From an uncultured Pseudomonadota bacterium (GTDB taxonomy: Bacteria; Pseudomonadota; Gammaproteobacteria; Steroidobacterales; Steroidobacteraceae), in the NCBI GenBank assembly GCA_903838705.1, contig CAILZL010000008.1, positions 1 through 64,000 of the forward strand: 64,000 bases of DNA, written 5' to 3'. The translations under genes were made by a program, and so were the position numbers. This document shows, in pieces, positions 1-8,752 of the stretch. The stretch's first letter is position 1. Each line of letters begins with the position of its first letter. The notes beneath the pieces are model-generated. The model worked only from the letters and a program-made list of their open reading frames with translations. It was not told the DNA's origin and made no database searches.

Positions 1-122
1 AGCGCGTGATCACGGACAACAGCCGCAAGGAACGCGGCGCACAGATGCCAAAATGCCAGCCACTTGCTGGCAGAGCACGATGAAATCCATGCCATCTCCT
101 CAACATCAACCGTCAGCAGGAA

Positions 123-308
123 TTGTTCAGACCTTTCTTAGGTGGAAATGGACTTGATATGGGCTTCTCCATATCAGCAGACCAAGATTCCAATGTCTAT
201 GTGACTGGTACAACCAACTCAACCGACTTTCCACTCGTAATGCCTTACCAAAGGACATATGGGGGATTTTCAGACATCTTCGTCACTAAGATCAGTCCGA
301 TGCATTAA
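123..308 (+). pseudogene. C-terminal remnant of an SBBP beta-propeller repeat protein
   Basis: The 61-residue frame carries one recognisable SBBP-type propeller repeat: FLGGNGLDMGFSISADQDSN, then VYVTGTTNSTDFP, then a Phe-Val-Thr-Lys-Ile ending. SBBP proteins are normally secreted and have many such repeats, but here only one is seen. The frame is open back to about position 84 with no convincing start or ribosome site (the first start-like codon is TTG), and it ends 6 codons after the repeat. I read it as a broken remnant, not a functional gene. No partner gene is nearby. Confidence 0.5.
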
Positions 309-521
309 CTCATTTGTCTGCTTTCGAAAACAATCGCAGAACCGGTGTCCTGGCACCCTTTCGTAGGTAATACTGCTGACATTGGACATGACGCACGCGT
401 CACTCAAACTATTACCGCTACATCAATCCCTGCACCGAGCAGATTGATCGCTGCCAACAATCAATCGATTAATCATGAAAAAATTAATGTCCTTGCTGAA
501 ATTATCCATCCCTGACCAGCC

Positions 522-995
522 ATGCGTATCGCCTTCGAGTTACCTAATCAGCCTGATGTAGTGCAATTGATTGATGAGCTTGATGCTTATCAAAAACCGT
601 TGTATCCACCTGCAAGTCACCACGGCATTGATATAAGCGCTTTGTCCATGCCCGACGTGCTGTTTGCAGTGGTTCGTGATGCGACAGGCAACGCTGTCGG
701 CTGCGGCGCAATCTGCCTGACCCGCGATCACGGTGAATTGAAGCGCATGTATTTAATCAACCGCTGCCGGGGTCAAGGCATCGGCAAACAACTGCTGGCA
801 TTTCTTGAATCTGGCGCACAGGCACGCGGCTGCACTCTATTCATGCTTGAAACAGGCTGTCTGCAAACCGAAGCATTGCTGCTCTACAAACGCTGCGGCT
901 ACATAGAGAGGCAGCCTTTCGGGAACTACATTCAAGACCCGAATAGCATCTTCATGGAGAAACGGATAGTCAGCCCCGGCGGCCAATCTTGCTGA
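522..995 (+). CDS. GNAT family N-acetyltransferase
   Basis: A 157-residue single-domain GNAT protein, the usual length for the family. The acetyl-CoA binding signature is visible as LKRMYLINRCRGQGIGKQLL (Q/RxxGxG/A type, about residues 71-90), followed by the C-terminal pattern LLLYKRCGYIERQPFGNY, which places it among MarR-linked or single-domain N-acetyltransferases of unknown substrate. It should be cytoplasmic. The 3' end overlaps the convergent bioC gene by 26 bases. The family is clear, the substrate is not. Confidence 0.85.
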   Translation: MRIAFELPNQPDVVQLIDELDAYQKPLYPPASHHGIDISALSMPDVLFAVVRDATGNAVGCGAICLTRDHGELKRMYLINRCRGQGIGKQLLAFLESGAQARGCTLFMLETGCLQTEALLLYKRCGYIERQPFGNYIQDPNSIFMEKRIVSPGGQSC

Positions 996-1854
996 TCGGG
1001 ATACGCACTTCACCTTCATGAGTGCGATGGGGGTTGTCATTCCCCCATGCCTGCCCATAGACCACTTCATAGCTGGCAGGCAAAACGCCCTCGCGACGCT
1101 GCTGTTCATATATCGCCGTCATGCGCTTGATTGATCCTTTACCAGTAAGCCCGGTGCGACGACCGGATGTAACATTGTGTGCACCTATGGCTTTGAGTTC
1201 TTTCATCAGAGTCAGCGTATCGGGATAGGTAAGCGTAAAGCGTTCAAGATCCAGAACCGGTTCAGCCATCCCGGCACGCATCATGGCATCACCCAGATCA
1301 TGCATGTCGATGAAGCGATTGACATGGGTATGCTGATCCACCGCAGCCCAGGCTTCACGCAATTCATGCAGGGTATCCGGACCGAAGCTTGCAAACAGGA
1401 AAACACCGCCCGGTTTCAATACGCGGCGAATCTCGGCGAACACGGCGTCAGGTGGATCACACCATTGCAGCATCAGATTGCTGAACACCATATCCAGCGA
1501 AGCATTCCTGAACGGTAGCTGGAAGGCATCGGCACAGACACGATTGAATCCTCTGCGCAACAATTTCTGCATGAACGTGCGCTGCTGACCGGCCTGTTGC
1601 ACCATGCCAAAAGCAGCATCCATTGCGATCACACAAGCCTGTGGATAGCGTTGCTTGATGATCTGACTCGCCATCCCTGTGCCGCATCCGAGATCAAGAA
1701 TTGTGTCCGGCACAGCCTTCAGCCATTCAAGCCGTTCCAGCAGACGGCTACGTACTTCTGTCTGCAACACGGCAAACTGGTCGTACTGCGCGCTGGCGGC
1801 AGAAAAAGCCCGGCGCACGGCACGGCGGTCAAATTGATAGGGATCGTGGTTCAT
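970..1854 (-). CDS. bioC: Malonyl-ACP O-methyltransferase BioC
   Basis: BioC methylates the free carboxyl of malonyl-ACP so that fatty acid synthesis can build the pimeloyl chain of biotin. The 294-residue protein has the class I SAM methyltransferase motif I DLGCGTGM (about residues 56-63), a downstream FSNLMLQWC segment and the LKPGGVFLFASFGPDTLHEL stretch typical of BioC. It is the last gene of bioB-bioF-bioH-bioC, and its ATG overlaps the bioH stop (ATGA). Transcription is expected from the BirA-controlled bioB promoter at about 4.9 kb. Its end overlaps the convergent GNAT gene. Confidence 0.95.
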   Translation of the reverse strand: MNHDPYQFDRRAVRRAFSAASAQYDQFAVLQTEVRSRLLERLEWLKAVPDTILDLGCGTGMASQIIKQRYPQACVIAMDAAFGMVQQAGQQRTFMQKLLRRGFNRVCADAFQLPFRNASLDMVFSNLMLQWCDPPDAVFAEIRRVLKPGGVFLFASFGPDTLHELREAWAAVDQHTHVNRFIDMHDLGDAMMRAGMAEPVLDLERFTLTYPDTLTLMKELKAIGAHNVTSGRRTGLTGKGSIKRMTAIYEQQRREGVLPASYEVVYGQAWGNDNPHRTHEGEVRIPISKIGRRG

Positions 1855-2621
1855 GTAAGAGGGTAATCACGGACAAACTGCTGCAGTTGTTCCAGAAACC
1901 AGTCGCGATGTGAAATGAACGGCGCATGTCCGGCTCGTCTGCACAGCGCGAATTGAGCAAACGGTAATGCCTGCGCAAGGTATTCACCTGCACCGGGATG
2001 GGTAATGCGGTCGTATTCGCCACTAATAACAAGGGCAGGTTTTTTTATACTGGCCAATATTGATCGCAGGTCAGTATCGCGCAAGATGTCCAGCCCGTCA
2101 TACAAGGCTTCGGTTACAGCCGGATATTGCAGCAAGCTGTGTTTCAGACTACTCAGCGTTACAGCAGCATGTGCGTCGCCACGCACCTGCAGGCTCAGAA
2201 AATCCTGCACGGTTCGCCCGTGATTTTCATGCAACCGCGCAAAGAACTGGGCAAAGGTTTCTTCTGGCATTCCAGATTGCCAGTTATCTCCTGCAACGAA
2301 CCTGGGCGTGGTGCTCACCAGTATCAGCGCTTGCAATGACACTTGCTGCGCTAACTGCAAGGCCACCTGACCACCCAGTGACCAGCCAAGCACAATGGCA
2401 TTTTCGGGCACATGCGGCAGGACTGCGGCAACGAGCTGTTGCAATGAATTCATTTCACCGTGATACCGGCTTTGTCCATGACCCGGCAAATCAATACAGT
2501 GCACCTTATATTGCGTTGTCAGTGAAGGCAGTAATTCATCAAACACACCGCCGTGCATCGCCCACCCATGCAGCAACACCATATCCTGTCCCTGACCCTG
2601 CACGCGCACATGAAGACTCAT
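1851..2621 (-). CDS. bioH: Pimeloyl-ACP methyl ester carboxylesterase BioH
   Basis: BioH removes the methyl group from pimeloyl-ACP methyl ester, ending chain elongation for biotin. The 256-residue alpha/beta hydrolase has the oxyanion HGWAMHGG near the N-terminus, the nucleophile elbow GWSLGG, an acid residue in SGEYDR and the catalytic His in GHAPFISH. Length and motifs match the family. It is sandwiched between bioF and bioC with 4-base overlaps at both ends, which implies translational coupling. The position inside the operon rules out a generic hydrolase. Confidence 0.95.
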   Translation of the reverse strand: MSLHVRVQGQGQDMVLLHGWAMHGGVFDELLPSLTTQYKVHCIDLPGHGQSRYHGEMNSLQQLVAAVLPHVPENAIVLGWSLGGQVALQLAQQVSLQALILVSTTPRFVAGDNWQSGMPEETFAQFFARLHENHGRTVQDFLSLQVRGDAHAAVTLSSLKHSLLQYPAVTEALYDGLDILRDTDLRSILASIKKPALVISGEYDRITHPGAGEYLAQALPFAQFALCRRAGHAPFISHRDWFLEQLQQFVRDYPLT

Positions 2622-3799
2622 GCGGCTGTCCGTGGCAACAAGTTCAGAGCATCCAGCAGATGATCCACATCGGCATCGCTATGCGCCGCCGATAATGTAA
2701 TTCTCAGGCGGGCCGTACCTGCCGGCACAGTAGGTGGCCGGATGGCGCTGACCAGGAATCCCGCATTCAGCAGACTCTCGCTGGCAGCCAGCGCCGCTGC
2801 TTCGGTACCAAGCAATACCGGCTGAATGGCTGTCATCGAATTCATCAGCTGCAAACCCAATTGCTGTGCACCGGAACGGAAGCGTCTAATCAACTGCTGC
2901 AACCGCTCCCGCCGCCATGATTCATGTTGCAGCAAACGCAGAGCCGCACGTGTCGCAGCAGCCACCGCAGGGGGTGTGGCAGTCGTGTATACATAGGTAC
3001 GCGCTTTTTGAATCAGGATTTCGATCAGTTCATTCGAGCCAGCAACAAAAGCGCCTGACACGCCCGCAGCCTTGCCCAGCGTCGCCATGTAGATAGGCAC
3101 CTGTGCAGCCGACAATCCTGCTGCATGAATTGACCCCTGACCCTGATGCCCCAACACACCAAAGCCATGGGCGTCATCAATCATCAGAATGGCCTGTTGT
3201 TGTGTGCATACTTCGGCTAACTCACTGAGCGGCGCGATGTCACCGTCCATGCTGAACACACCATCGCTCATGACCAATTTGCGTCGTGCCGGAGTAGCTG
3301 CCAGTTCCTGTTCAAGACCGGTTACATCTGTGTGAGCGTAACGTGAAAAGTTCGCACCGCTTGCCAGACCGGCATCTATCAGCGACGCATGATTCAATCG
3401 GTCTTCAAATACGGCATCGCCACGTTTGAGCAGGGCGCTCGCGATACCCAGATTGGCCATATAGCCGGTTGAAAACAGCAAGGCACGCTCACGACCGACA
3501 AAGCCAGCCAGTTCTTCTTCTAAAGCATGATGTTCGGCAGTGTGTCCGGTAACCAGATGAGCGGCTCCGCTACCTGCACCATAGCGTTCTGCAGCCGCAC
3601 ACATTGCACGACGAACTTCTGCATGAGTTGCCAGACCCAGATAATCATTGCTGCAGAAGTTGACGCACTCACGACCTTCGACGCGAATGTAGACCGGTAT
3701 AGCCGGATCAATTACTTCAACGACCCGGCGACGCCGATAGCGCTTCGCCGCTGCGATGCCGGCTAGCTCATCGCGCAAACTGTCAACCAGATCAGCCAT
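2618..3799 (-). CDS. bioF: 8-amino-7-oxononanoate synthase BioF
   Basis: A PLP enzyme of the alpha-oxoamine synthase family that condenses pimeloyl-ACP with L-alanine. The 393-residue protein shows the family landmarks: FCSNDYLGLATH (about residues 48-59), GAGSGAAHLVTGH, the PLP-aspartate motif DDAHGFGVLG, and the Schiff-base lysine in ATLGKAAGVSGAF. It starts 6 bases after the bioB stop, and its stop overlaps the bioH start. bioA and bioD, the next two steps, are not in the window and must lie elsewhere. Confidence 0.96.
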   Translation of the reverse strand: MADLVDSLRDELAGIAAAKRYRRRRVVEVIDPAIPVYIRVEGRECVNFCSNDYLGLATHAEVRRAMCAAAERYGAGSGAAHLVTGHTAEHHALEEELAGFVGRERALLFSTGYMANLGIASALLKRGDAVFEDRLNHASLIDAGLASGANFSRYAHTDVTGLEQELAATPARRKLVMSDGVFSMDGDIAPLSELAEVCTQQQAILMIDDAHGFGVLGHQGQGSIHAAGLSAAQVPIYMATLGKAAGVSGAFVAGSNELIEILIQKARTYVYTTATPPAVAAATRAALRLLQHESWRRERLQQLIRRFRSGAQQLGLQLMNSMTAIQPVLLGTEAAALAASESLLNAGFLVSAIRPPTVPAGTARLRITLSAAHSDADVDHLLDALNLLPRTAA

Positions 3800-3805
3800 G
3801 ATGAA

Positions 3806-4882
3806 TCAGGCGTGTGCAGCGTTCTCTACCGCTGTCTTGCGGACACTGCCGCACCGGTCAGCACAGTGATGTGATTCGTGCTCATTCACGTCCGCACATA
3901 CTGCAGGTGCTTCGGGAGAAATACCCAGACGCTTGAACAATGCCTGATCTCGATCTGATTCAGGGTTGTCAGTGGTCAGCAATTTTTCCCCGTAGAAAAT
4001 CGAGTTGGCACCCGCCAGGAAGCACAGAGCCTGCATCTGATCATTCATTTCAGTTCGGCCCGCCGACAACCTTACATGCGACCTGGGCATCAGCAGCCGG
4101 GCGACGGCAACGGTGCGAACGAAATCAAACGGATCGAGTGGCTCCACTCCCTTCAGTGGCGTGCCGGTTACCTGTACCAATTGGTTGACCGGCACACTTT
4201 CCGGATGTTGTGGCATGTTTGCCAGCGTCAGCAGCAACTTGGCGCGATCAGTTTCATCTTCGCCCATGCCGAGAATGCCGCCGCAACAGACATTGATACC
4301 GGCATTGCGCACGGAATCCAGCGTATCGAGTCGATCCTGAAAAGTTCGTGTTGTAATGATTTTCTCGTAGAACTCTTCGCTGCTGTCCAGATTGTGATTG
4401 TAGTAATCGAGTCCTGCTTCTTTCAGTTCAAGCGCCTGCTGAGGCGTCAGCATACCCAGCGTGGCGCAAGTCTCCATGCCAAGAGCGCGTACGCCGCGAA
4501 TCATTTCAGCCACAACCTTGAGCTGCTTGTCCTTGGGACTGCGATAAGCCGCGCCCATGCAGAAGCGGGTCGCACCCTTGGCCTTGGCTGCGCGGGCATT
4601 TTCCAGTACCGCATCCACGGCCATCAGCTCTTCACGCTCAAGTCCGGTGTCATAGCGGACACTCTGCGGGCAATAGGCACAATCTTCCGGACAGGCGCCG
4701 GTCTTGATTGAGAGCAGGGTACTGACCTGCACTTCATTAGGATTGAAGTAAGTCCGGTGTACACGCTGGGCGTGAAAAACCAGATCAGCAAATGGCAAGG
4801 CCAGCAGGGCGCTCACTTCGCCAAGAGTCCAGTCGTGGCGGACATTGCCCAGCGAATTCAGGTCGAGCGCGGCGGTAGACAT
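3806..4882 (-). CDS. bioB: Biotin synthase BioB
   Basis: Radical SAM enzyme that inserts sulfur into dethiobiotin. The 358-residue protein carries the 4Fe-4S motif CPEDCAYC (CxxxCxxC, about residues 54-61) and the conserved cysteines in [17 protein letters not shown] and [12 protein letters not shown] that hold the second cluster. The LSAGRTEM segment near the C-terminus supplies the family's conserved Arg. The C-terminal tail is His/Cys-rich ([10 protein letters not shown]), which is seen in some gammaproteobacterial BioB proteins. It is the first gene of the operon, with a SD-like GGAA before the ATG. Confidence 0.97.
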   Translation of the reverse strand: MSTAALDLNSLGNVRHDWTLGEVSALLALPFADLVFHAQRVHRTYFNPNEVQVSTLLSIKTGACPEDCAYCPQSVRYDTGLEREELMAVDAVLENARAAKAKGATRFCMGAAYRSPKDKQLKVVAEMIRGVRALGMETCATLGMLTPQQALELKEAGLDYYNHNLDSSEEFYEKIITTRTFQDRLDTLDSVRNAGINVCCGGILGMGEDETDRAKLLLTLANMPQHPESVPVNQLVQVTGTPLKGVEPLDPFDFVRTVAVARLLMPRSHVRLSAGRTEMNDQMQALCFLAGANSIFYGEKLLTTDNPESDRDQALFKRLGISPEAPAVCADVNEHESHHCADRCGSVRKTAVENAAHA

Positions 4883-4911
4883 ATCGATTCCAGTAGGGAA
4901 AACTGGTGCGC

Positions 4912-4940
4912 AGTATTGAGACAGGCGGGGTACCTGTCAA
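4912..4940 (-). promoter_or_regulatory. Sigma70 promoter of the bioBFHC operon
   Basis: On the minus strand a perfect -35 hexamer TTGACA (4940-4935) is followed after 17 bases by AATACT (4917-4912, 4 of 6 to TATAAT). Transcription would start near 4905, about 22 bases before the bioB ATG. The -35 hexamer lies inside the left half of the BirA operator, which suits repression by BirA-biotinyl-AMP. Confidence 0.7.
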
Positions 4941-4966
4941 CCAAGGGAAGGTGTCATGGTTTACAA
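4934..4966. promoter_or_regulatory. BirA (biotin repressor) operator
   Basis: An inverted repeat CTGTCAACC-N15-GGTTTACAA. The right arm is a perfect match to the proteobacterial BirA half-site, the left arm differs at two positions from TTGTAAACC, and the 15-base spacer is as expected. It covers the -35 box of bioB on one strand and the ATG (4956) of comF on the other. Confidence 0.8.
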
Positions 4967-5720
4967 GTCATTATGGAAGCTGGCTCCCCGGATATTGACC
5001 CGCGCTCAACACTGGTTATTGCCCACCCGATGTATCGCCTGCGGCTGTGCCGGAGGACTGCAGCTTGGTGATGCGCATGCCCCGCTTGATCTGTGTTCAG
5101 CCTGTTACCGGCAATTACCCTTCAACCGGCACGGCTGTTTACGCTGTGGCCTGCCACTGAGTGAAACTGCTTCCGGTATGACCTGTGGCCAATGCCTTCG
5201 GAAGGCTCCTGCCTATCAACGCAGTTATTGCGCGTTTGAGTACCGTTATCCGCTGGCTTCCCTGGTCCGTAACCTGAAATACGGGGCACAACTACCTCCT
5301 GCTCGGGTGCTGGGTGAATTACTGGCGAATCACCTTCTGCAGCATCATCCGCAACCCTGGCCGCAGTGCATCATTCCGGTGCCACTGCATATCAGTCGCT
5401 ATCAACAGCGTGGTTATAACCAGGTCATCGAGCTGGCCACTTATCTGCACCGGCGTCTAAACCTGCCGCTGCGTCTGGATCTGCTGGAGCGGATCAGAGC
5501 AACTGCTGAGCAGGCAGGACTGTCCAGAACTGAGCGCCGCAGAAATCTGCGCCGCGCGTTCAGAACCACAGGTTCTCAGCTCCCGGATCATGTAGCGCTA
5601 CTGGACGATGTGATAACAACCGGCAGTACGGTGAATGAAGCAGCGCTGACCCTCCGCAAAGCCGGCGTAGGGTATATCGAAGTCTGGGGTCTGGCTCGGG
5701 CAACAAATAGGTCTGCATGA
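4956..5720 (+). CDS. comF: ComF/GntX family phosphoribosyltransferase-like protein
   Basis: A 254-residue ComF-family protein. The N-terminus has paired zinc-finger cysteines (CIACGCAGG, CSAC, CLRCG, CGQC, about residues 27-85). The C-terminal half is a type I PRTase-like domain with the signature VALLDDVITTGSTVNEA. The family is linked to DNA uptake and in gammaproteobacteria usually lies beside the bio genes, as here. The ATG has a good GGAAGG ribosome site and sits inside the BirA operator, so biotin status may also affect this gene; that part is inference. Confidence 0.88.
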   Translation: MVYKSLWKLAPRILTRAQHWLLPTRCIACGCAGGLQLGDAHAPLDLCSACYRQLPFNRHGCLRCGLPLSETASGMTCGQCLRKAPAYQRSYCAFEYRYPLASLVRNLKYGAQLPPARVLGELLANHLLQHHPQPWPQCIIPVPLHISRYQQRGYNQVIELATYLHRRLNLPLRLDLLERIRATAEQAGLSRTERRRNLRRAFRTTGSQLPDHVALLDDVITTGSTVNEAALTLRKAGVGYIEVWGLARATNRSA

Positions 5721-5889
5721 ATCAACAAATCTGTTTTAAAAGCATGACAACAGCAATAAGGAAATTTAAGAACTAACGAGACTAAATTCATCGCATTTTC
5801 AAATCATGCAGTTTGAGTGCTTTGTATGCTTAAATTTCGTTCCCAGCTGATACCATGTCTACTGATACAAAATATAAGAGGAGCAATCC

Positions 5890-6411
5890 ATGTTTGTCCG
5901 TAACGCCAGTTTGATGTTTGTGGTGCTTGCTGCCAGTTGGTCAACTCAGGCATGGGCGCAAGCCGCCAATCCCGCGCCGCCTCCGCCGCCACCCTCGACT
6001 GAACCCAAGCCTTTCATTTCATCAGCAGAGCTTGCTCAACTGCTGGCCAAGGGTGACGCTGCACGACAAGCCGGTAACACCTTTCCTAACACCGCCCTGC
6101 TGCGCCTCGCGCCCTATACCGCCAATCTCGAATATCGTACTGCGGTCGGCCCCGCTTCCGTACATGAAAAGGAAGCTGAATTGTTCGTGGTGCTTGATGG
6201 CTCGGGCACACTGGTACTGGGCGGCAAGCTGGTGAATGAATCTCGTCGTGACCCGAACAATCTTTCTGGTACAGCGACTGAAGGCGGCACCTCGCGCACG
6301 GTTTCAAAGGGCGATATGTTCATCGTGCCTGAAAATGTTGCTCACTGGTTTAGCTCGGTGGATGGAAAGCTGGCCGTGATGACATTGCACATTCCTCGCT
6401 CCGCGCAGTGA
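5890..6411 (+). CDS. Secreted cupin-domain protein
   Basis: A 173-residue protein with a signal peptide (hydrophobic FVVLAASW core, cleavage likely after AWAQA) followed by a proline run (APPPPPPS). The remainder is a single cupin fold: a first motif around SVHEKEAELFVVLDGSGTLVLGG and a second around VSKGDMFIVPENVAHWF (about residues 138-154), giving probable His/Glu metal ligands. It should act in the periplasm, substrate unknown. The ATG is preceded by AGAGGAG. It stands alone between comF and the convergent uvrD. Confidence 0.8.
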   Translation: MFVRNASLMFVVLAASWSTQAWAQAANPAPPPPPPSTEPKPFISSAELAQLLAKGDAARQAGNTFPNTALLRLAPYTANLEYRTAVGPASVHEKEAELFVVLDGSGTLVLGGKLVNESRRDPNNLSGTATEGGTSRTVSKGDMFIVPENVAHWFSSVDGKLAVMTLHIPRSAQ

Positions 6412-6439
6412 TTATTGCGTCATAGCTTTCAAAATGAGC

Positions 6440-6477
6440 ATAAGTCAGGCAGTTAATTCAGACTGCCTGACGCTTAT
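6440..6477. terminator. Bidirectional hairpin between the cupin gene and uvrD
   Basis: Stem TCAGGCAG (6445-6452) with CTGCCTGA (6463-6470), extended by ATAAG/CTTAT across a 2-base bulge, loop of 10 bases. It lies between two convergent genes, so it may stop transcription from both sides; no long T run follows. Confidence 0.6.
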
Positions 6478-6528
6478 CTAATGTCAGTTATTACTTCTGA
6501 TTCAGATGGCTGATCCAGTCTTTACTTG

Positions 6529-8724
6529 CTACAACCGTTCCAGGTTCGCATACGACAGCATCAGCCACTTGGTGCCCTGACTTTCAAAGCGCACCTGAAC
6601 TCTGGCATGCGTGCCCTGACCTTCCAGCTCAAGCACTATGCCCTCGCCAAATTTTCCATGTCGTACCCGCTGACCCATGCGAATACCTCCAGGCGCTTCT
6701 TCGCGCACACCCTGAGATCGGGATGAGTTATATGAAGCAGGTGTGTACACAGGACGTGATACCTGGATACGTGGCCGTATTTCTTCAAGCAGATTGGCAG
6801 GCAACTCACGGATGAAACGCGATGGTGAGCCATGACTGTCAATACCATGCAGACGCCGCGTTTCCGCATAACTGATGAACAGCTGCTGCATCGCACGCGT
6901 GATGCCGACGTAACACAGTCGTCGTTCTTCCTGCATGCCCGCTGGATCGGTACTTGATCGCTGATGTGGAAACAGCCCTTCTTCCAGACCACATAAGAAC
7001 ACTACCGGGAATTCCAGTCCTTTGGCGGTGTGCAGGGTCATCATCTGTACACTGTCCTCACCTGCTTCAGCCTGCCCTTCGCCGGACTCAAGCACGGCAT
7101 GAGCAAGGAATGCAGCCAGAGGTGTCATTGCGGCTGTTTCTTCATTACTGATGGATTCAGCATCAAAGCCGCGCGCAGCACTGACCAGTTCCTCCAGGTT
7201 TTCGATGCGTGCCTCGGCACTGCCGCGTGCGCTGCTTTTCTCTTTCTGGTGCAATGCAATCAGACCACTGTGAGCAATCACATGATCAACCTGTTCATGC
7301 AGCGGCAATTCCCGGATCGCCTGATCCATACGTTCAATCAACACCATAAAAGCATGCAGGGCCGCACCCGCTTTCGGCCCCAGAGCCTGCAGATTGGCAC
7401 CGGCCGCCATCCACATGGTGCAGGCGTTGGCACGCGCATAGTCACGCACAAGATCAAGTGACTTGAGACCTATACCGCGTGCAGGCAGGTTCACCACTCG
7501 CTCAAATGAAGCATCATCATTGCGATTCTGAACCAGCCGCAGATATGCGAGCGCGTCCTTGATTTCCGCACGCTCGAAGAATCGCAAACCGCCATAAACC
7601 CGATAGGGCATACGCGCCGAGATCATCGCTTCTTCAAACACACGCGAGATGGCATTGGCACGATACAGAATGGCACAGTCACTGCGCTTGCCGCCCTTGC
7701 TGACCCAGTCACGGATGCGATTGACCACGAAGTCGGCTTCATCACGCTCGTTGTAGGCCGCATAGAGCCTGATCGGCTCTCCATCACCATCACTGGTCCA
7801 CAGACTTTTGCCAAGACGACCGCTGTTATTTTCGATCAGCTTGTTAGCGGCCCTGAGAATGTTGCCCGTAGAACGGTAATTCTGTTCCAGCCGGAAAGTC
7901 TGCACTCGCGGGTAATCGCGCTTGAACTGCAGCAGGTTTTCCACTTTGGCACCACGCCAGCCATAGATGGACTGATCATCGTCACCCACCACCATCGGAT
8001 TACCTTCCGGCCCTGCCATCAGTCGCAGCCACTGATACTGAATGGCGTTCGTGTCCTGAAATTCATCAACCAGCACATGCTTGAAGCGCCTGCGATAGTG
8101 CTCAAGCACTACAGCGTTATCGCGCATCAGTTCATGCACACGCAGCAGCAGTTCAGCAAAATCCACCATACCCCCGCGCTCGCAGGCTGCCTGATAGTCT
8201 TCATACAAACGGATCAGCTGTCTACGATTATAGTCACCCTCATCCTTCATGTTCTGCGGGCGCAGTCCGGCGTCCTTCTGTGCATTGATGAACCAGATGA
8301 TTTCTTTGGGCACCCAGCGGGCTTCATCCAGATTCTGCGCTTTGAGAATTTTCTTGATGGCGCGCTGCTGATCGTCTGCATCAATGATCTGGAATGATTG
8401 CGGCAATCCGGCTTCCCGCCAGTGCAAACGTAACAGGCGGTGTGCGATGCCGTGAAATGTGCCGATCCAGAGCGGGGCGGTAGGCAGATGCAGCATCTGC
8501 TCGATGCGTGAACGCATCTCTCCTGCTGCCTTGTTAGTAAACGTAACCGCCATGATGCCCTGTGGCGAAACTCCTTCCACCTCGACCAGCCAGGCTACTC
8601 GGTGTGTCAGTACACGGGTCTTGCCACTGCCCGCACCGGCCAAAACCAGCATTGGCCCAAGCGGTGCGGTGACAGCCTGACGCTGTGCATCGTTCAATTC
8701 GTCGATCAGATGTGAAATATCCAT
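6529..8724 (-). CDS. uvrD: DNA helicase II UvrD
   Basis: Superfamily 1A 3'-5' helicase used in nucleotide excision and mismatch repair. The 731-residue protein has Walker A AGAGSGKTRVLTHR (about residues 30-43), motif II VDEFQDTN, motif III VVGDDDQSIYGWRGA, the QNYRST motif IV, and LHTAKGLEFPVVFL with the QEERRLCYVGITRA motif VI. The C-terminus has the Tudor-like GKFGEGIVLELEGQG segment that marks UvrD rather than Rep. Length fits the family (about 720). It is monocistronic here, convergent with the cupin gene. Confidence 0.96.
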   Translation of the reverse strand: MDISHLIDELNDAQRQAVTAPLGPMLVLAGAGSGKTRVLTHRVAWLVEVEGVSPQGIMAVTFTNKAAGEMRSRIEQMLHLPTAPLWIGTFHGIAHRLLRLHWREAGLPQSFQIIDADDQQRAIKKILKAQNLDEARWVPKEIIWFINAQKDAGLRPQNMKDEGDYNRRQLIRLYEDYQAACERGGMVDFAELLLRVHELMRDNAVVLEHYRRRFKHVLVDEFQDTNAIQYQWLRLMAGPEGNPMVVGDDDQSIYGWRGAKVENLLQFKRDYPRVQTFRLEQNYRSTGNILRAANKLIENNSGRLGKSLWTSDGDGEPIRLYAAYNERDEADFVVNRIRDWVSKGGKRSDCAILYRANAISRVFEEAMISARMPYRVYGGLRFFERAEIKDALAYLRLVQNRNDDASFERVVNLPARGIGLKSLDLVRDYARANACTMWMAAGANLQALGPKAGAALHAFMVLIERMDQAIRELPLHEQVDHVIAHSGLIALHQKEKSSARGSAEARIENLEELVSAARGFDAESISNEETAAMTPLAAFLAHAVLESGEGQAEAGEDSVQMMTLHTAKGLEFPVVFLCGLEEGLFPHQRSSTDPAGMQEERRLCYVGITRAMQQLFISYAETRRLHGIDSHGSPSRFIRELPANLLEEIRPRIQVSRPVYTPASYNSSRSQGVREEAPGGIRMGQRVRHGKFGEGIVLELEGQGTHARVQVRFESQGTKWLMLSYANLERL

Positions 8725-8752
8725 TGTGTTCTTCAGGCTGAATCAGAAAGCG

